Assembly (NCBI GenBank): GCA_949825065.1
Contig: OX463846.1
Coordinates: 10,745,366-10,809,365, forward strand
Length of the DNA stretch: 64,000 nt
DNA from: Odontocerum albicorne
Taxonomy: Eukaryota; Arthropoda; Insecta; Trichoptera; Odontoceridae
Direction: 5' to 3'
The notes under the pieces were generated by a model. That model was not told where the DNA came from and searched no databases. It saw only the letters and a program-made list of their open reading frames with translations. Positions 1-11,394 of the stretch are shown here, piece by piece (the first letter of the stretch is position 1; the number at the start of each line of letters is the position of its first letter). Made by a program: the position numbers and the translations under genes.

Positions 1-341
1 GGAAAATTAATGTCTTTGAATATTTTATTCAAAGCTTTGTTACAATTTAATAAGCTATAAATTTTAATATATTTCAGAGAATACGGATTCAATAAGCTGT
101 TTTGGACAAGGTTTCAAAATATCAACTTTTTTGACATATGTGAATTATAATAAATGTTGATTTTTATTTGTTCACACTATAAAAATATATTAAACACTTT
201 TTATTCATTTGGATGGTAACCCTTTAACATATAAGAATTTTTAATCCGGACATATTGAATAAGGTAGCCGGGAAACTACACTGTTTACGATTCCGTAGTA
301 TTATACTTTCACTGAATACAGTTTAACGTAGCGGGTATATG

Positions 342-525
342 ACCATGTGGCAATCTCTTTCAACAAACTTAAAAAAAATCAAAGTTCCAACGGTAAATCA
401 GGCATATTACTAACTAGACCACAGAAGCCCTTATTAATCTCATAAACAGAACCTTCGGGTCTACCCTCACTGGAATATCCACGGAACTTGCGACAACAAT
501 AATCGCACACTTTGTAACTAGACGA
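342..525 (-). repeat. Decayed tRNA-headed SINE, antisense
   Basis: The left end (accatgtggcaatctcttt) is the reverse complement of the 3' tail shared by the SINE copies at 7788 and 46524. Near 490-525 there is a weak antisense tRNA-like head with an 'actagac' A-box relic. The middle is too diverged to align by eye. Tail recognition is good; the head assignment is inference. Confidence 0.45.
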
Positions 526-1898
526 ATCTTTTACTCCTGCGATTTTGAACCGCGAGTTGCCTGCCTACTCCTGTGAAATTTTGATTAATAAGAACAAAGA
601 CAATATTTTCTTCAAGCTACGCTTTTAAATATGTCTGAATTACCATTTCGGATACGTTGAAGAGTGCCATACAAATGAAAAAAAGTCTTTCTTGTCAAGT
701 CAACGAGAATTGATATTTTTCTGAGGATCGTTGCTTACAAATAAGAAGAAAAACTATTTGCTTAATAAAGATTCACAGTTACTGGGAATATTTATTAGTT
801 TAGATGGCCAATGAAGTCTCGAAACGTGAGATTCTTCTCGGAATATCGAGAGGAGAAATGTTACATTAGTAGAACTCGAAGGGAGAATGAAACAGATAAA
901 TTACTTCGCAAAATCTAATCAATTATTCTCAGTTTTCACTTTCAACTGTCTACTTAGTAGCAATCTATTTTGATTTTTTATATAAGAGTAGGCTGGGTAG
1001 TTTAAGAAATATTTTCTACCATTAATATCTGATCATCATCATCACTGTCGTTCCTAATTACTTAGAGGCGTGATCTATGAGGCGTTAGGGTTAGAACTTG
1101 CGACGACACGTCTTACTGACCTTTTGCAAGACAGTAAACAAGTTTATCCCAGTCAATTTCTTCACCGGATCACTCTACCTAGAATTGAGATTCCTTTAAT
1201 ACAGGGTTCTAGCGGTTTGTGAGATGCTGCCATCGGGAAACTGTGAGACGGGGCGGGGTAATCGGGAGGACGCTGGAACCTGACGATGCCACCAGGGCCG
1301 CTAAAATAAGATAGAATCCCTTTGGATATATTTGCGTATAACATCTCGGGCTAAATTCAGTGACGTATCAGGATGGAACGGGGGACACCAAAACAACTAA
1401 AATTAAGATAACTACTAAAATACTTCCTCAAAGTATACATAGATAAACTGATAAGTGAAAAAGGTGATCCCTGAAATCACTCAACACGTGGATCACACGT
1501 AATTCTTACTTTCAACATAAATAATAGAACTCGTTTTCGTTCGTTCGGATGCTGAAAATCCCGTGGACCACCAGAAAAATGAATGTCTCCATACTCCAGG
1601 AGTTTAATGCGACGGTATGACTGTTATCAATATGCTTCCAGCGTATCCTTCGGTTCTTCGGACACATTTCCAAACGTAAATAATACCTGGAAAAATATGG
1701 TCACATGTAACAAAAAATAGAAGTAAAAGCAGAGTGCCTGCAACAAAAAGTGATATCTGTTTATGGTATTAGGACTACTATGTTAACTTTTTTTTAAATC
1801 TGATCTCATTGTTCATATCACATTTTCCTGTATATTTGTTAAAATTATGTATTATTTAAATATCCGTTTTGTTCTTCACTTTAATGTTGACGTCGATT
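526..1898. other. No gene recognised
   Basis: No coding similarity seen. A slightly GC-richer patch at about 1030-1420 has a SINE-like fragment (gttagggttagaacttgcga), too weak to classify. Confidence 0.4.
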
Positions 1899-2071
1899 TA
1901 TACTGAACATTACACACATGTGTAATAATCCACCTACTAAATATTACACACATATGTAATAATCGACCTACTGAACATTACACTCATATGTAATAATCGA
2001 CCTACTGAACATTAGACACACATGTAATAATCTACCTACTGAACATTACACACATATGTAATAATCCACCT
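1899..2071. repeat. 34-bp minisatellite, 5 copies
   Basis: The word attacac or a one-base variant recurs at 1909, 1943, 1977, 2011 and 2045, exactly 34 bp apart. Each unit contains a near-palindrome around acacatgtgtaat followed by aatc(c/g)acctac. Confidence 0.9.
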
Positions 2072-3574
2072 AAAACTGAATGTGTTACTATCACACATCG
2101 GAAGATCAACAATGTTTCTTTATAGTACGTCTACCCTTGGTAAATTTTCTACGTTTATTTTATCAAATATGTTTTTCTTAACATATATTAATTCGGGGAA
2201 GTTCCTAATCTAATGGCCGCATCCCCCTCTCCATTTTTACATTCAACTTGATTTTTATAATATTTCAATAATAACATTTCTTTGAATATCGAGTTAGAGT
2301 GCGATTGAGAAGAGTATTTCCCCTAAATGGCACTGCATAAACTGTATTTTTATTATTATTTGAAACAATATTGAAAACCAAAAAATGTATGGCTGGATCA
2401 AATAAATGATATTGTGAAAGAAGGAAACGTAAAAAGTCAGAGATGGTAAAGAAGTGTATGGATATAGAAATAGCGAAGAATATATGTCGAGATAGGAAAG
2501 TCTGGCACTCTTTCATTTCTGCATACTACGATAGGGAGATGGCGTGATAATTTGTATGTATCATATGTACAATAACACGTAAATCAAGATAAAATAATAA
2601 ATAAATCATGTGTAATTATTTACTTTTTCTCCTTTATAATCAGTATTGCCTAAATAATTTATACTCATTCCTCGTTGTGTACATGTATTGTAGTCTAGAC
2701 TATTAGAAAGGTAAAACTCAAGTTTATCGCCTCGGTTACACATTATTAAAATAAAAAACGCCAAACGAGTACTATAATTCCTTCACAGGAAAATAATTAT
2801 ATGTTCCTTGTTAAAAATAACAAAAAAAACGAAAGTTAATGAACGTCGTTTGAAAAGGGTTCATTGTTTAGAACTCAATTTAATCACGATCGGAATATGC
2901 AAACTTTTATTCTCCATAACCCTTTCTGAAATACTTATTTGAACCCTGAAAACTACTCACTACATAGAATTCCAAATTACTGTGAGAGTCACCGTCCTCT
3001 TAACCAAGACTTACGGAACCCGCTGCCAACTAGACTGTGATCACGACACCCTCTTTATAAGAAGTATATACACGAAGAAACTCACTCAAAAAGCCGGAAA
3101 GATCTATAGACTTGGGAAGAAGTGAGAAATATGTGACTCGTTCACGACCCAACGGCTATTCTGTCATATTTCTGTTTTAAGAATTAACTGGTGCAGTTTT
3201 TATAATTTCCTGTCAGATGCACTGTAAGATGGCTGACAAACTCTCCTCCTTGTATTATGTACAGTGAAGAACAAACAACTATAGTATATACTCGTACATT
3301 GTTGAACAACTTGTCCAACGTTCACGCTAGAGTAATAAAAAAAGACGCGTCTCTTATTATTCGCCTAATCGCATTTAGCCAGAGCCAGGGGCCTCATACG
3401 AAAGAAAATCTAAAATTAAACCTTATACAATTACAACCTCATTTGAAACCACCTTTAAATTTTATAAACACGTATATTATTTTGTTCTAAGAAGATAAGA
3501 TGTTGATGAAACCTGTTTTTAATATTAATAAAACAGTAGCGAAATTTTCCAATTTTAAGATTTCTTTAAATTCA
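2072..3574. other. No gene recognised
   Basis: AT-rich DNA with only short chance reading frames, such as the 77-codon frame at 3257-3490, which resembles nothing I know. One TACTCGTA octamer lies at 3289. Confidence 0.4.
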
Positions 3575-4360
3575 AAAGCTTAATAAAACATGGCAGAAGT
3601 TATGTGCAACTCAGCTTATAAAACTCTAGGATTTTTAATGAGAATCTCTAAGTCGTTTGAAAGCCAATTGGTGTTCAAAAAGTTGTTTAATTCATTGATC
3701 CGTAGCAAACTAGAAAGCAATGCTTGCATTTGGAGCCCGGTGGAGGCGCAGAACTCGCTCATGGTGGAGAAAGTACAAAAAAAAGATTTACGATATCTCT
3801 ATATGAGAGAGTTCGGTGTTTATCCGTGTCTTTATCCTACTCAGTTTCTGCTGGGCATGCTCGCCTTGAGCGTAAGAAGAGATCTGCGTCTCCTGGTATA
3901 CGTAGTCAAACTCGTTCGAGGAGTTGTGAGCTGTCCAACATTACTACAAAGATTAGCGTTAAATGTTCCTAACAATTACACTAGACTGCGGAGGCAAGAA
4001 CTGTTCTCAATAACATACACAAGAACGGGTCTTCCAGCCGCTATGCCTGTTGGAAGGGTCTTAACTCTTCTGAACGGGACTGCTTCGGATATTTACATAT
4101 TTCATATCACATTACTAAAAGCAAAACTAAATTTTCTTCTTAGATTGAGCGCGTTAGAAAGCACTCATCAACATACTTAAGTGACTGAATATATGTGTAT
4201 CATATGTTTGTGTGTATATACTCGTTTGTATGCATATGCATTATTTTTTACTTTATATAATTTTTTAATTTTTTTCTATGTTATTTTTCTTCTTTTTTAA
4301 TGTCTTGTATTTTTCAAAGTAATTGGGCTAAGCCTGTTTTGAAAAAAAAAAATGGCGTAA
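3575..4360 (+). pseudogene. Jockey-like non-LTR retrotransposon, 3' fragment
   Basis: An open frame at 3590-4180 (196 codons) encodes the C-terminal part of a reverse-transcriptase polyprotein, downstream of the catalytic domain. Recognisable landmarks are TLGFLMR, LFNSLIRSKLESNACIWSP and EKVQKKDLRYLY, the 'thumb and beyond' region of Jockey-type and related elements. There is no endonuclease or YxDD box, so it is a typical 5'-truncated LINE copy. A run of eleven A's near 4345 may be the poly(A) tail. The same family recurs at 13660 (antisense) and, for the last part, at 52925 and 62140. The clade is inferred from memory of family motifs. Confidence 0.7.
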
Positions 4361-4409
4361 TGCAAATGTTAAGATAAAAAAATATGCAATAAGGATAAAC
4401 AATACTAAT

Positions 4410-5075
4410 TTAACTTAAACAAACTTTATTTCTTACATTGAACGGTGCTGATATAAAGAGAGTGAAAAAATTTAAATACCTCGGAAGTATCCTAGTGGAA
4501 GACCTCGACCCAGAAACCGAATTCAAGTGCAGAATTGAATCATCTCGTGCGACTTTTAATAAAATGAGAAGCGTATTCTGCGATGATAATCGAAACTTGA
4601 AACTTCGACAACGGTTAGTCAAATACTACGTTTGGTCAGTGTTATTGCACGGAGTGGAATCATGGACCCTCAAAGTGGGTAGTATGAACCGACTGGAAGC
4701 ATTCGAAATGTGGATGCACCGGAGAATGCTACGGATACCCTGGACGGATATGGTCAACAACACATGGGTTCTTCAAAGAGCCAAAGTTGACAGAGAGTTG
4801 CTGACTAATATTAAAATCCGAAAGGTTTCCTACTTGGGTCATGTACTTAGAGGAGCAAAGTACAAATTACTGCACCTGATCATCCAAGGCAAAATAGAGG
4901 GTCGAAGAGGTGTTGGCAGGAGCCAAATCTCTTGGATCCGCAATATACGTGATTGGACTAGCATAAGGGGCGTTGGAGATCTTTTTCGGGCTGCCGCGGA
5001 CAAATATATCTACTCTCAAGTGATATTCAACGTTGGGGGGACTTGACATGACACTGAGAAGAAGAAGAAGAAACT
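4410..5075 (+). pseudogene. RTE-like non-LTR retrotransposon, 3' fragment
   Basis: The frame at 4438-5046 (202 codons) holds the C-terminal region of an RTE-like endonuclease/reverse transcriptase: FKYLGSILVEDLDPETEFKCRI, then YYVWSVLLHGVESWTLK, LEAFEMWMHRRMLRIPWTDMV, YLGHVLRG and a basic GRRGVGRSQISWIRNIRDW. The polymerase core is missing. After the stop there is a gaagaagaagaag run at about 5057-5072, a microsatellite tail of the sort these elements carry. The segment is open, so it is not very old. Confidence 0.75.
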
Positions 5076-5229
5076 TTAAGAACAAAATGTTTATTTTCAA
5101 GTCTCTCAAATATTTACTTCAAACAAATTCATCATAGATTTGAATATATTAGTATAAAGTGATTAAAAATACGTGAATTATAAATCCTTTCGAACAAATA
5201 CAGGGTGTCTCAAAAATATATATACACAC

Positions 5230-5695
5230 TTTGAATGATTATAAATTCAGTATTTATATCTTAGATAAAAACTTCAATTGAAAGAAAACCAACGTAGATT
5301 TTTTAATAATCGCAAATGAACAAATCGGTGGTCGTTCTGGTCCACACACTGCTGATAACGTGGAATCGCAAACATCACGAATTATTTGTATTGGTATTTG
5401 AGCGCATTCTATTTCAATGGCTGCTCTCGATTCATTAAGTGTTGCCTGTTTTTTACCACAAACTTTATCTTGATGAGTATTTATGAAAAAATCTATTGAT
5501 GTGAGGTTTGAGGAACGCGGGGAGTATTCAATGCTACCTCTATGTCTAATCCCTCTGTTTGTTAATTTTTCATATCAAGATAGGCCCTCACATCACGGCG
5601 GTAGTGGGGAGGTGCACCATCTTGCTGGAAATAAAAATCATCTTCATCCCTTAAATCCTCACAAATGCGTGGTATAAAAAACCCTCCAGTAAGTT
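5230..5695 (-). pseudogene. Decayed mariner-like transposase
   Basis: On the minus strand, from about 5690 downward, the reading frame shows FYFQQDGAPPHYRRDVRAYLD, the block around the second catalytic Asp of a mariner-like DD[E/D] transposase. Degenerate sequence follows, with an in-frame stop and a relic of the 'PLDFFLW' block (SIDFF). The C-terminal part is recognisable by length and by REAIEIE-like remnants. The N-terminal DNA-binding half is absent, apparently displaced by the inverted-repeat insertion. Not functional. Confidence 0.65.
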
Positions 5696-5761
5696 CAAGT
5701 AAACGGCGCAGTGTAAAAGTGTGTAAACATTATTTATAGTTAAGGCATACATTGTGAAGGT

Positions 5762-5990
5762 TTAAAGACATTATAATTAGTTTTATCAAATACTGTTTAT
5801 TCTACTTTATGTAACAGTGTTACCCTACCGGTTTCAAGGTTTTCACCTCATCCTCAGGGGAGCACAAGGGGAGTTGTTTATGTTCCCCTGATGTTATTTG
5901 TGAGGTGAAAACCTTGAAACCAGTAGGTTATACCGTTATATTAAGCGGAATAAACAGTATTGAACTAAACAAATTATAAAGTAATCAATC
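5762..5990. repeat. Inverted-repeat element, copy 1
   Basis: Two arms of about 100 bp (5762-5862 and 5888-5990) fold on each other. Each contains the block caccggtttcaag-like/cttgaaaccagtagg and the word ctcaggggagc or its complement. It is the same family as 31261-31571, more diverged and with a shorter spacer. Confidence 0.75.
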
Positions 5991-6470
5991 AACTATTTTA
6001 TATTCAAGTGTTGAGTGGATGAGACAGTTATTGACTATTTTATATTAACGTGGGTGTGTAGTTTTGTCAATTAGTCTGACATATTTATTTATCCGAGTTA
6101 TTGCTTTTGATATCTGAGTGAACTGGGGATGAGACGTGCTTGCGTCTTTTTACAGGAAATATTACAGAATATATGTCAATTTCCTACTTTAGACACTTAC
6201 ACGTCTAAGGAGGATAATTTCTTGTCATATTTGATCTCCACGGTGAATTGAATCAAAAGATTTACATATTTCAATTGGGACAAAAATACGAGTATATACG
6301 AATGATGTTTTCTATAGCAAATTTCACCAGTAGAAATATATTTCCTTGTTCAAAATAACGAGGGAGAGATTAAGTGGAAAAAATCCAGATTCTTTGAGAA
6401 GATCCTCAGTTGAGAGATTCTTGGAGAATGATAAAAGGCGTTGTTGTATCCGTGGGGTGTTTTTCGTCTT

Positions 6471-6575
6471 TTTTGTGCTCCCCTGATGATGAGGTGAAAG
6501 TCTTGAAACCGGTAGGGCTATACCGTTACGTAAACTGGAATAAACAGTGTTTGATAAAACAAATTACAATGTGTA
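6471..6575 (+). repeat. Single arm of the inverted-repeat element
   Basis: Only the right arm is present: tgctcccctgatgatgagg, then cttgaaaccggtaggg and gtggaataaacag-like sequence, directly inside the right end of the mariner-like element. This arm reads CTGATGA, the others CTGAGGA or CTGAAGA. Confidence 0.75.
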
Positions 6576-6924
6576 TACATTGTTTTGAGACACCCTATTT
6601 ATACGTGAAATCACGTAAAAAATATCTTTACAAAATACATTTCGTGATAGTTTGGTAGACTCTTTGTCTCTATAATAAATAATGGACCCAATGCAGTTAT
6701 TCGTACATATTAGGATTCGGCAATTCTTGACTCGCATCTTTTCCCAGAAATGTTGCAAATATGAACAAAATCCTCACAGATCATACACCTAGTTTCGTAG
6801 CCCCTTCCTATACAGGTTAAGCCTTGTCATGGTTAAGCTAAGCTGCCCACGGACAATTCCTCAAAGGATCCACTTTTTAGCTTGTTCATCCCAACGGAGG
6901 ATTTTTAGGTCACATAATACGATA

Positions 6925-7060
6925 CATTTTGCAAGACTCCTAAAATCTCTGTTTATTTCATTTTGCAAGACTCCTAAAATCTCTGTTTATTTCATTTTGC
7001 AAGACTCCTAAAATCTCTATTAATTTCATTTTGAAAGACTCCTAAAATCTGTTTATTTCT
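6925..7060. repeat. 34-bp minisatellite, 4 copies
   Basis: The word gcaagactcc (gaaagactcc in the last) occurs at 6931, 6965, 6999 and 7033, a strict 34-bp period. The unit also contains taaaatctctgtttatttc. Confidence 0.9.
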
Positions 7061-7787
7061 TTTTGGTGTCTATTATTTCACCACCAAGTATATGGGAAAT
7101 AGTTCATCTTTAAATCTTAAATTATCGAATTACTGTTACTTTTTCATCAATACTTGAAAGATATTCAAATTGCTGAAGAACATTTTTCTCGACAGATGAT
7201 GTCTTCAATTTCTGAAGCCGTCCTCCACTCTAATTTATACACGTTTTTGGGGCTGCGCACTCTAGTTTGAGAATCGCTTGTCTAAAGAATTCTACATCTT
7301 TATCCAACACGCACGCAACCTGCCTAAATTACAGTTATTTCATTCGCATTACAAATTTTTCCTTTTAATAAGTTTTTGAGGGCTGTTTTAAAAAAATCGA
7401 TATTAAACTATTTTTTTAATAAGATTTTTTTATGGTATGTTGTGTAAGATGTTCTTAAAGTGGTAGATATTAAGATTACTTTTTTGTTGGAAGATGTAAT
7501 GGGTTCTCTTCGTTAAACCTCATAAATATTATCTCTTTTAAGTTTGATAGCTCTGTCAACACTTAAGGCCTTTATTTTATTCAACCAACCCTTAAAATTC
7601 AAACTCACAGCTTTTTTTCTTCCTTCAAATATTTTTTTTTTTGTTTGACTTTTATTTTGTCAGGACTAAAATTATAATAATTTATACGAAACTATTAAAG
7701 CTATATTAAAAAAAAGTATTTAAAAAAGAAAAGTCCTGAAAATATTCATTGTTTTTATTACACTTTCGTTTATACACTGTTAATACC
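7061..7787. other. No gene recognised
   Basis: AT-rich, with poly-T and poly-A runs; no repeat or coding pattern recognised. Confidence 0.4.
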
Positions 7788-7945
7788 ATGTGGCAATCTC
7801 TTCCAGCCAACCAGAAAAATGCCAAGAAGTTTAATGTGAAAGCCATGGTCAAACCTTTTCTAATAAAATTGGGTATCAACGGCTATCGAACCCGCAAACT
7901 CCTAGTTGAAAGACAGGCGCCTTATCAACTAGGCCACGGGGTTCA
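7788..7945 (-). repeat. tRNA-headed SINE, antisense
   Basis: On the minus strand a tRNA-like head carries an A-box-like ggcctagttgataagg and a B-box-like gggttcgatagcc. It is followed by a short body and the tail ctggctggaagagattgcc acatgg. The tail matches the LINE 3' end at 58855-58885. One of the best-preserved copies. Confidence 0.85.
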
Positions 7946-8061
7946 TCAATCTTTATATCTTAGATCTAATACGAAATTTATATATCTGACTTTGAACGAT
8001 ACAATGAGTGGTTTTCACAGATTAAACAGAAATATGCTCTAATAGTGTATTCTTCAACACC

Positions 8062-8504
8062 TGTTCACGCCAAAACCGGCGTGACGTAAAATCAGCTCAG
8101 ATCCACGCGGACGGAACGTGACCGTGATGTGGGGGTAGACCAGATGGCCGTCCACGCGCGCGGCGTGTGTCATCCCCGAGAGAGTCAGTCGCCATCCAGG
8201 CGTGTGGGGAGTGTCATCGACCCGGACGGGTGAACAAAACAATTTTGATGTGACGATTTCTCGTTACTCGAATTGGTGTATTTATGTACTCATATTACAA
8301 ACGCGTGTGTTACGTGCAGTTGAAATTTACTATATGTGGGCCAGTACCCAGTGCTTATAGGATCAACCCAAACATTGTGATAAAATAAGTGTGGTGTACA
8401 TACGTCAACCTTTTAGCTCGAAACGACTTCCGCGCCATCACCACTAAACCTGTAAGTACCATTTCCTTTCCCATCGTGTATTGGGATTGGCGTAAGCCAA
8501 ACCA
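8062..8504 (+). repeat. 5' LTR
   Basis: 443 bp, beginning TGTTCACGCC and ending AAGCCAAACCA. Differences from the 3' LTR: G versus T at the 'cagatg(g/t)ccg' site, an extra AG in 'gagagagtcag', and A versus T in 'ggg(a/t)ttgg'. A gataaaataag word lies in the 3' half and might be the polyadenylation signal. Confidence 0.95.
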
Positions 8505-8809
8505 TTTGGTCCCTCGATCCACTTCCAGCCCAGGTATACAGTCCACTCAAAATCTTTCGAATATAGTCTCGAATCTCGTATAGCCCGCTTCGTCATAAAC
8601 ATTTTTTTTTTTCTCAAAAAATCCTCAATAAAGTTAATTTTTTCGTCAAGTCCTCAAAAGCAATTTATGTCTATATAATTTCTTTCCAATTCATTCACAA
8701 TGTTTTATTATACCTACAATAATTTATTTATTGTTTGAATTGAATAGTGAGTTTGCGATTATTTGATAGACAATAGATATTTTTGATTCAAATAGAGTTG
8801 GAAATCAGC
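8505..8809. other. BEL/Pao leader without recognisable gag
   Basis: AT-rich leader between the primer-binding site and the protease remnant. No gag-like frame is visible, so gag is lost or unrecognisable. Confidence 0.5.
8507..8520 (+). promoter_or_regulatory. Putative primer-binding site
   Basis: TGGTCCCTCGATCC begins three bases after the 5' LTR. Its complement ends in ...ACCA with a T-arm-like GGATCGAGG, the form of a tRNA 3' end, where minus-strand synthesis is primed. Which tRNA is not determined. Confidence 0.6.
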
Positions 8810-9120
8810 ACACACAAAACTCAAAAGCCTCAATCAAAATCGTTTTTAAGCCTACACACAATGACACACCTACGATTACGGCTACATCTCATATTTTGAA
8901 GAATGTTACTGGTTATTTGCCATTGAGCAAAGTTCCACATATAAGTCACATGATGGACAAAACTCAGATCCCCCTAGCAGTTGAGAATTTTAATATACCA
9001 GCTCAAGTCGACCTTCTACTCGGTTCTGATGTTCTTGGCCGAGTTTTGGATGGTACTAAGGTCTCTTTGGGGCCCGGCAGGCCTATAGCCTTCGGCACGA
9101 TCTTTGACTTTGCATTACTG
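8810..9120 (+). pseudogene. BEL/Pao protease-region (DUF1758-like) remnant
   Basis: A continuous frame includes TATSHILKNVTGYLPLSKV, then IPLAVENFNIPAQVDLLLGSD, VLGRVLDGTKVSLGPGRPIA and FGTIFDFALLGPV. The 'VDLLLGSDV' and 'PIAFGTIFxxxLLGPV' blocks are hallmarks of the BEL/Pao protease region just before the reverse transcriptase. The N-terminal part with the catalytic DSG is missing. Downstream the frame runs straight into the 116-bp array, which replaces the polymerase region. Family assignment rests on recalled motifs. Confidence 0.8.
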
Positions 9121-9840
9121 GGACCAGTTCATACACTCAACTCATACCCTCAGCCCTCTCGGCTGGGATCAGCTCATACCCTCAGCCCCCTCGGCTGGGA
9201 TCAGCCCATAAGCTCAGCTCAAATGTAGCTCAGCTCAAATCAGCTCATACACTCAACTCATACCCTCAGCCCCCTCGGCTGGGATCAGCTCATACCCTCA
9301 GCCCCCTCGGCTGGGATCAGCCCATAAGCTCAGCTCAAATGTAGCTCAGCTCAAATCAACTCATACACTCAACCCATACCCTCAGCCCTCTCGGCTGGGA
9401 TCAGCTCATACCCTCAGCCCCCTCGGCTGGGATCAGCCCATAAGCTTAGCTCAAATGCAGCTCAGCTCAAATCAGCTCATACACTCAACCCATACCCTCA
9501 GCCCTCTCGGCTGAGATCAGCTCATACCCTCAGCCCCCTCGGCTGGGATCAGCCCATAAGCTCAGCTCAAATGCAGCTCAGCTCAAATCAGCTCATACAC
9601 TCAACCCATACCCTCAGCCCTCTCGGCTGGGATCAGCTCATACCCTCAGCCCTCTCGGCTGGGATCAGCTCATACCCTCAGCCCCCTCGGCTGGGATCAG
9701 CCCATAAGCTTAGCTCAAATGCAGCTCAGCTCAAACTCAGCTCATACTCTCAGCCCTCTCAGCTCATGCGTTTCAGCTCAAACTCATGCTTCAGCTCAAA
9801 CTCAACTCAGCCCAAACTCGGCTAATACCCTCAGCCCTAT
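9120..9840 (+). repeat. Tandem array A, 116-bp higher-order unit
   Basis: catacactcaa recurs at 9130, 9246, 9362, 9478 and 9594, exactly 116 bp apart. Each unit contains a roughly 33-bp subunit (ataccctcagccc with ctcggctgggatcag) twice, three times in the last unit, and agctcagctcaaat stretches. Confidence 0.95.
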
Positions 9841-9887
9841 CAGAGGGTATCAGTCAAACTCAACTCAGCTCAAATGATAATGCCCAA

Positions 9888-10153
9888 GAATGATAGAGCC
9901 CAGGAATGATAGAGCTCAGGAATGATAGAGCCCAAGAATGATAGAACTCAGGAATGATAGAGCCCAAGAATGATAGAGCTCAGGAATGATAGAGCCCAAG
10001 AATGATAGAGCTCAGGAATGATAGAGCCCAAGAATGATAGAGCCCAAGAATGATAGAGCCCAAGAATGATAGAGCCCAGGAATGATAGAGCTCAGGAATG
10101 ATAGAGCTCAGGAATGATAGAGCTCAGGAATGATAGAGCCCAAGAATGATAGA
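9888..10153 (+). repeat. Tandem array B, 16-bp unit
   Basis: Sixteen complete units of gaatgatagagcccaa or ...gctcag, without indels, plus a partial one. The two unit types alternate irregularly. Every frame hits TGA-TAG every 48 bp, so this array cannot be translated. Confidence 0.95.
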
Positions 10154-10459
10154 CGCCACTCAAACTCAACTCAGCCCAAGCTCGGCGCATACCTTCAGCC
10201 CTATCAGAGGGTATCGGCGCCACTGGGGCCAAACTCAGCCCAAACTCGGCTCATACGCCACTCAAACTCAACTCAGCCCAAGCTCGGTGCATACCTTCAG
10301 CCCTATCAGAGGGTATCGGTGCCACTGAGGCCAAACTCAGCCCAAACTCGGCTCATACGCCACTCAAACTCAACTCAGCCCAAGCTCGGCGCATACCCTC
10401 AGCCCTATCAGAGGGTATCGGCGCCACTGGGGCTCAACTCAGCCCAAACTCGGCTCATA
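10154..10459 (+). repeat. Tandem array C, 102-bp unit x 3
   Basis: The word cgccactcaaactc occurs at 10154, 10256, 10358 and 10460. 102 is divisible by three, so one frame gives a 34-residue repeat (STQPKLGAY..., then QPYQRVSAPL). The unit shares short words such as cagccctatcagagggta with the end of array A. Confidence 0.95.
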
Positions 10460-10484
10460 CGCCACTCAAACTCAGCTCAGCCAA

Positions 10485-11110
10485 GTGCGATTCATTTGTC
10501 TCTCAAACGCAGCTCATGTATATCTCAAACACAACTCATTTGTCTCTCAAATGCAATTCATTTGTCTCTCAGACGCAGCTCATTTATATCTCAAACACAA
10601 CTCATTTATCTCTCAAACACGATTCATTTGTCTCTCAAGCGCGGTTCATTTGTCTCTCAAACGCAGCTCATGTGTATCTCAAACACAACTCATTTATCTC
10701 TCAAACACAATTCATTTGTCTCTCAAGCGCGGTTCATTTGTCTCTCAAACGCAGCTCACGTATATCTCAAACAAAACTCATTTATCTCTCAAACACGATT
10801 CATTTGTCTCTCAAGCGCGGTTCATTTGTCTCTCAAACGCAGCTCATGTGTATCTCAAACACAACTCATTTATCTCTCAAACACAATTCATTTGTCTCTC
10901 AAATGCAATTCATTTGTCTCTCAGACGCAGCTCATTTATATCTCAAACAAAACTCATTTATCTCTCAAAACACAATTCATTTGTCTCTCAAACGCAGTCC
11001 ATTTGTCTCTCAGCCCGCAACCCATTTGTCACTCAGCCCACAATCCATTTGTCACTCAGCCCACAATCCATTTGTCACTCAGCCCACACTTCATTTATTT
11101 CTCAGCGCTC
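10485..11110 (+). repeat. Tandem array D, 22-bp unit, about 28 copies
   Basis: The unit starts catttgtctctcaaac and has period 22, with one 1-bp expansion near 10970. Because 22 leaves remainder 1 on division by 3, each frame reads the same unit in all three phases and gives a 22-residue peptide repeat. No phase contains a stop, so all three plus-strand frames stay open for over 600 bp. Confidence 0.95.
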
Positions 11111-11169
11111 AATCCTATCTCCACACCCTTCAAACCCGCTCTAAATGGCTTTCACCATCCTCCCCTCCT

Positions 11170-11394
11170 CAAATCGGAGAGCTCGTCCTAATAAAGGAGG
11201 ACAACTTGCCGGCACTGAAATGGCGACTTGGACGCATCACCCGCACCATACCCGGCAAAGATGGAGTGCCACGTGTTGTGGATCTGGATACAACCAGTGG
11301 ACACTTGAGAAGGCCGGTTTCAAAGCTAGCCCGGTTCCCGTTGGAGGTCCTCCCGGCCCCCCAGGATGTTCACGCCAAAACCGGCGTGACGTAA
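11170..11394 (+). pseudogene. BEL/Pao integrase C-terminal tail (DUF5641-like)
   Basis: The sequence reads GELVLIKEDNLPALKWRLGR, then ITRTIPGKDGVPRVVDL, TTSGHLRRPVSKLARFPLE and stops at 11394 inside the 3' LTR. 'VLIKEDNLPxLKWRLGR' and 'RxVDLxTxSGxxRRPVxKL' are typical of the C-terminal domain that closes BEL/Pao polyproteins. It is fused in frame to array D: an ATG-started frame runs from 10516 through the repeats into this domain. The integrase catalytic core is absent, so an integration role is excluded. Confidence 0.85.

Larger units (their letters stand above)
5199..6597. mobile_element. Mariner-like DNA element with nested inverted-repeat insertion
   Basis: Inverted ends match: TA-CAGGGTGTCTCAAAA at 5199 and TTTTGAGACACCC-TA ending at 6597, with TA at both borders as expected for Tc1/mariner insertions. 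The left third carries a decayed transposase on the minus strand. The rest is occupied by copies of the inverted repeat also found at 31261 (5762-5990, and one arm at 6471-6575) and by about 480 bp of unknown sequence. Confidence 0.7.

Noticed and set aside
1899..2071. CRISPR-like array
   Set aside because: The units are contiguous with no unique spacers, and the context is eukaryotic. The same holds for the other tandem arrays.
6471..6575. A working hammerhead ribozyme
   Set aside because: The core letters fit, but there is an unpaired extra U and no convincing stem I; kept only as a low-confidence observation.
8054..8242. Minus-strand frames in the LTRs (8054-8242, 8355-8546)
   Set aside because: They lie in LTR sequence opposite to the element's direction and resemble no protein.
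10130..11191. A 353-residue repetitive protein as a real gene
   Set aside because: The frame only exists because arrays C and D lack stops in this phase; other phases are equally open and no domain is reached.
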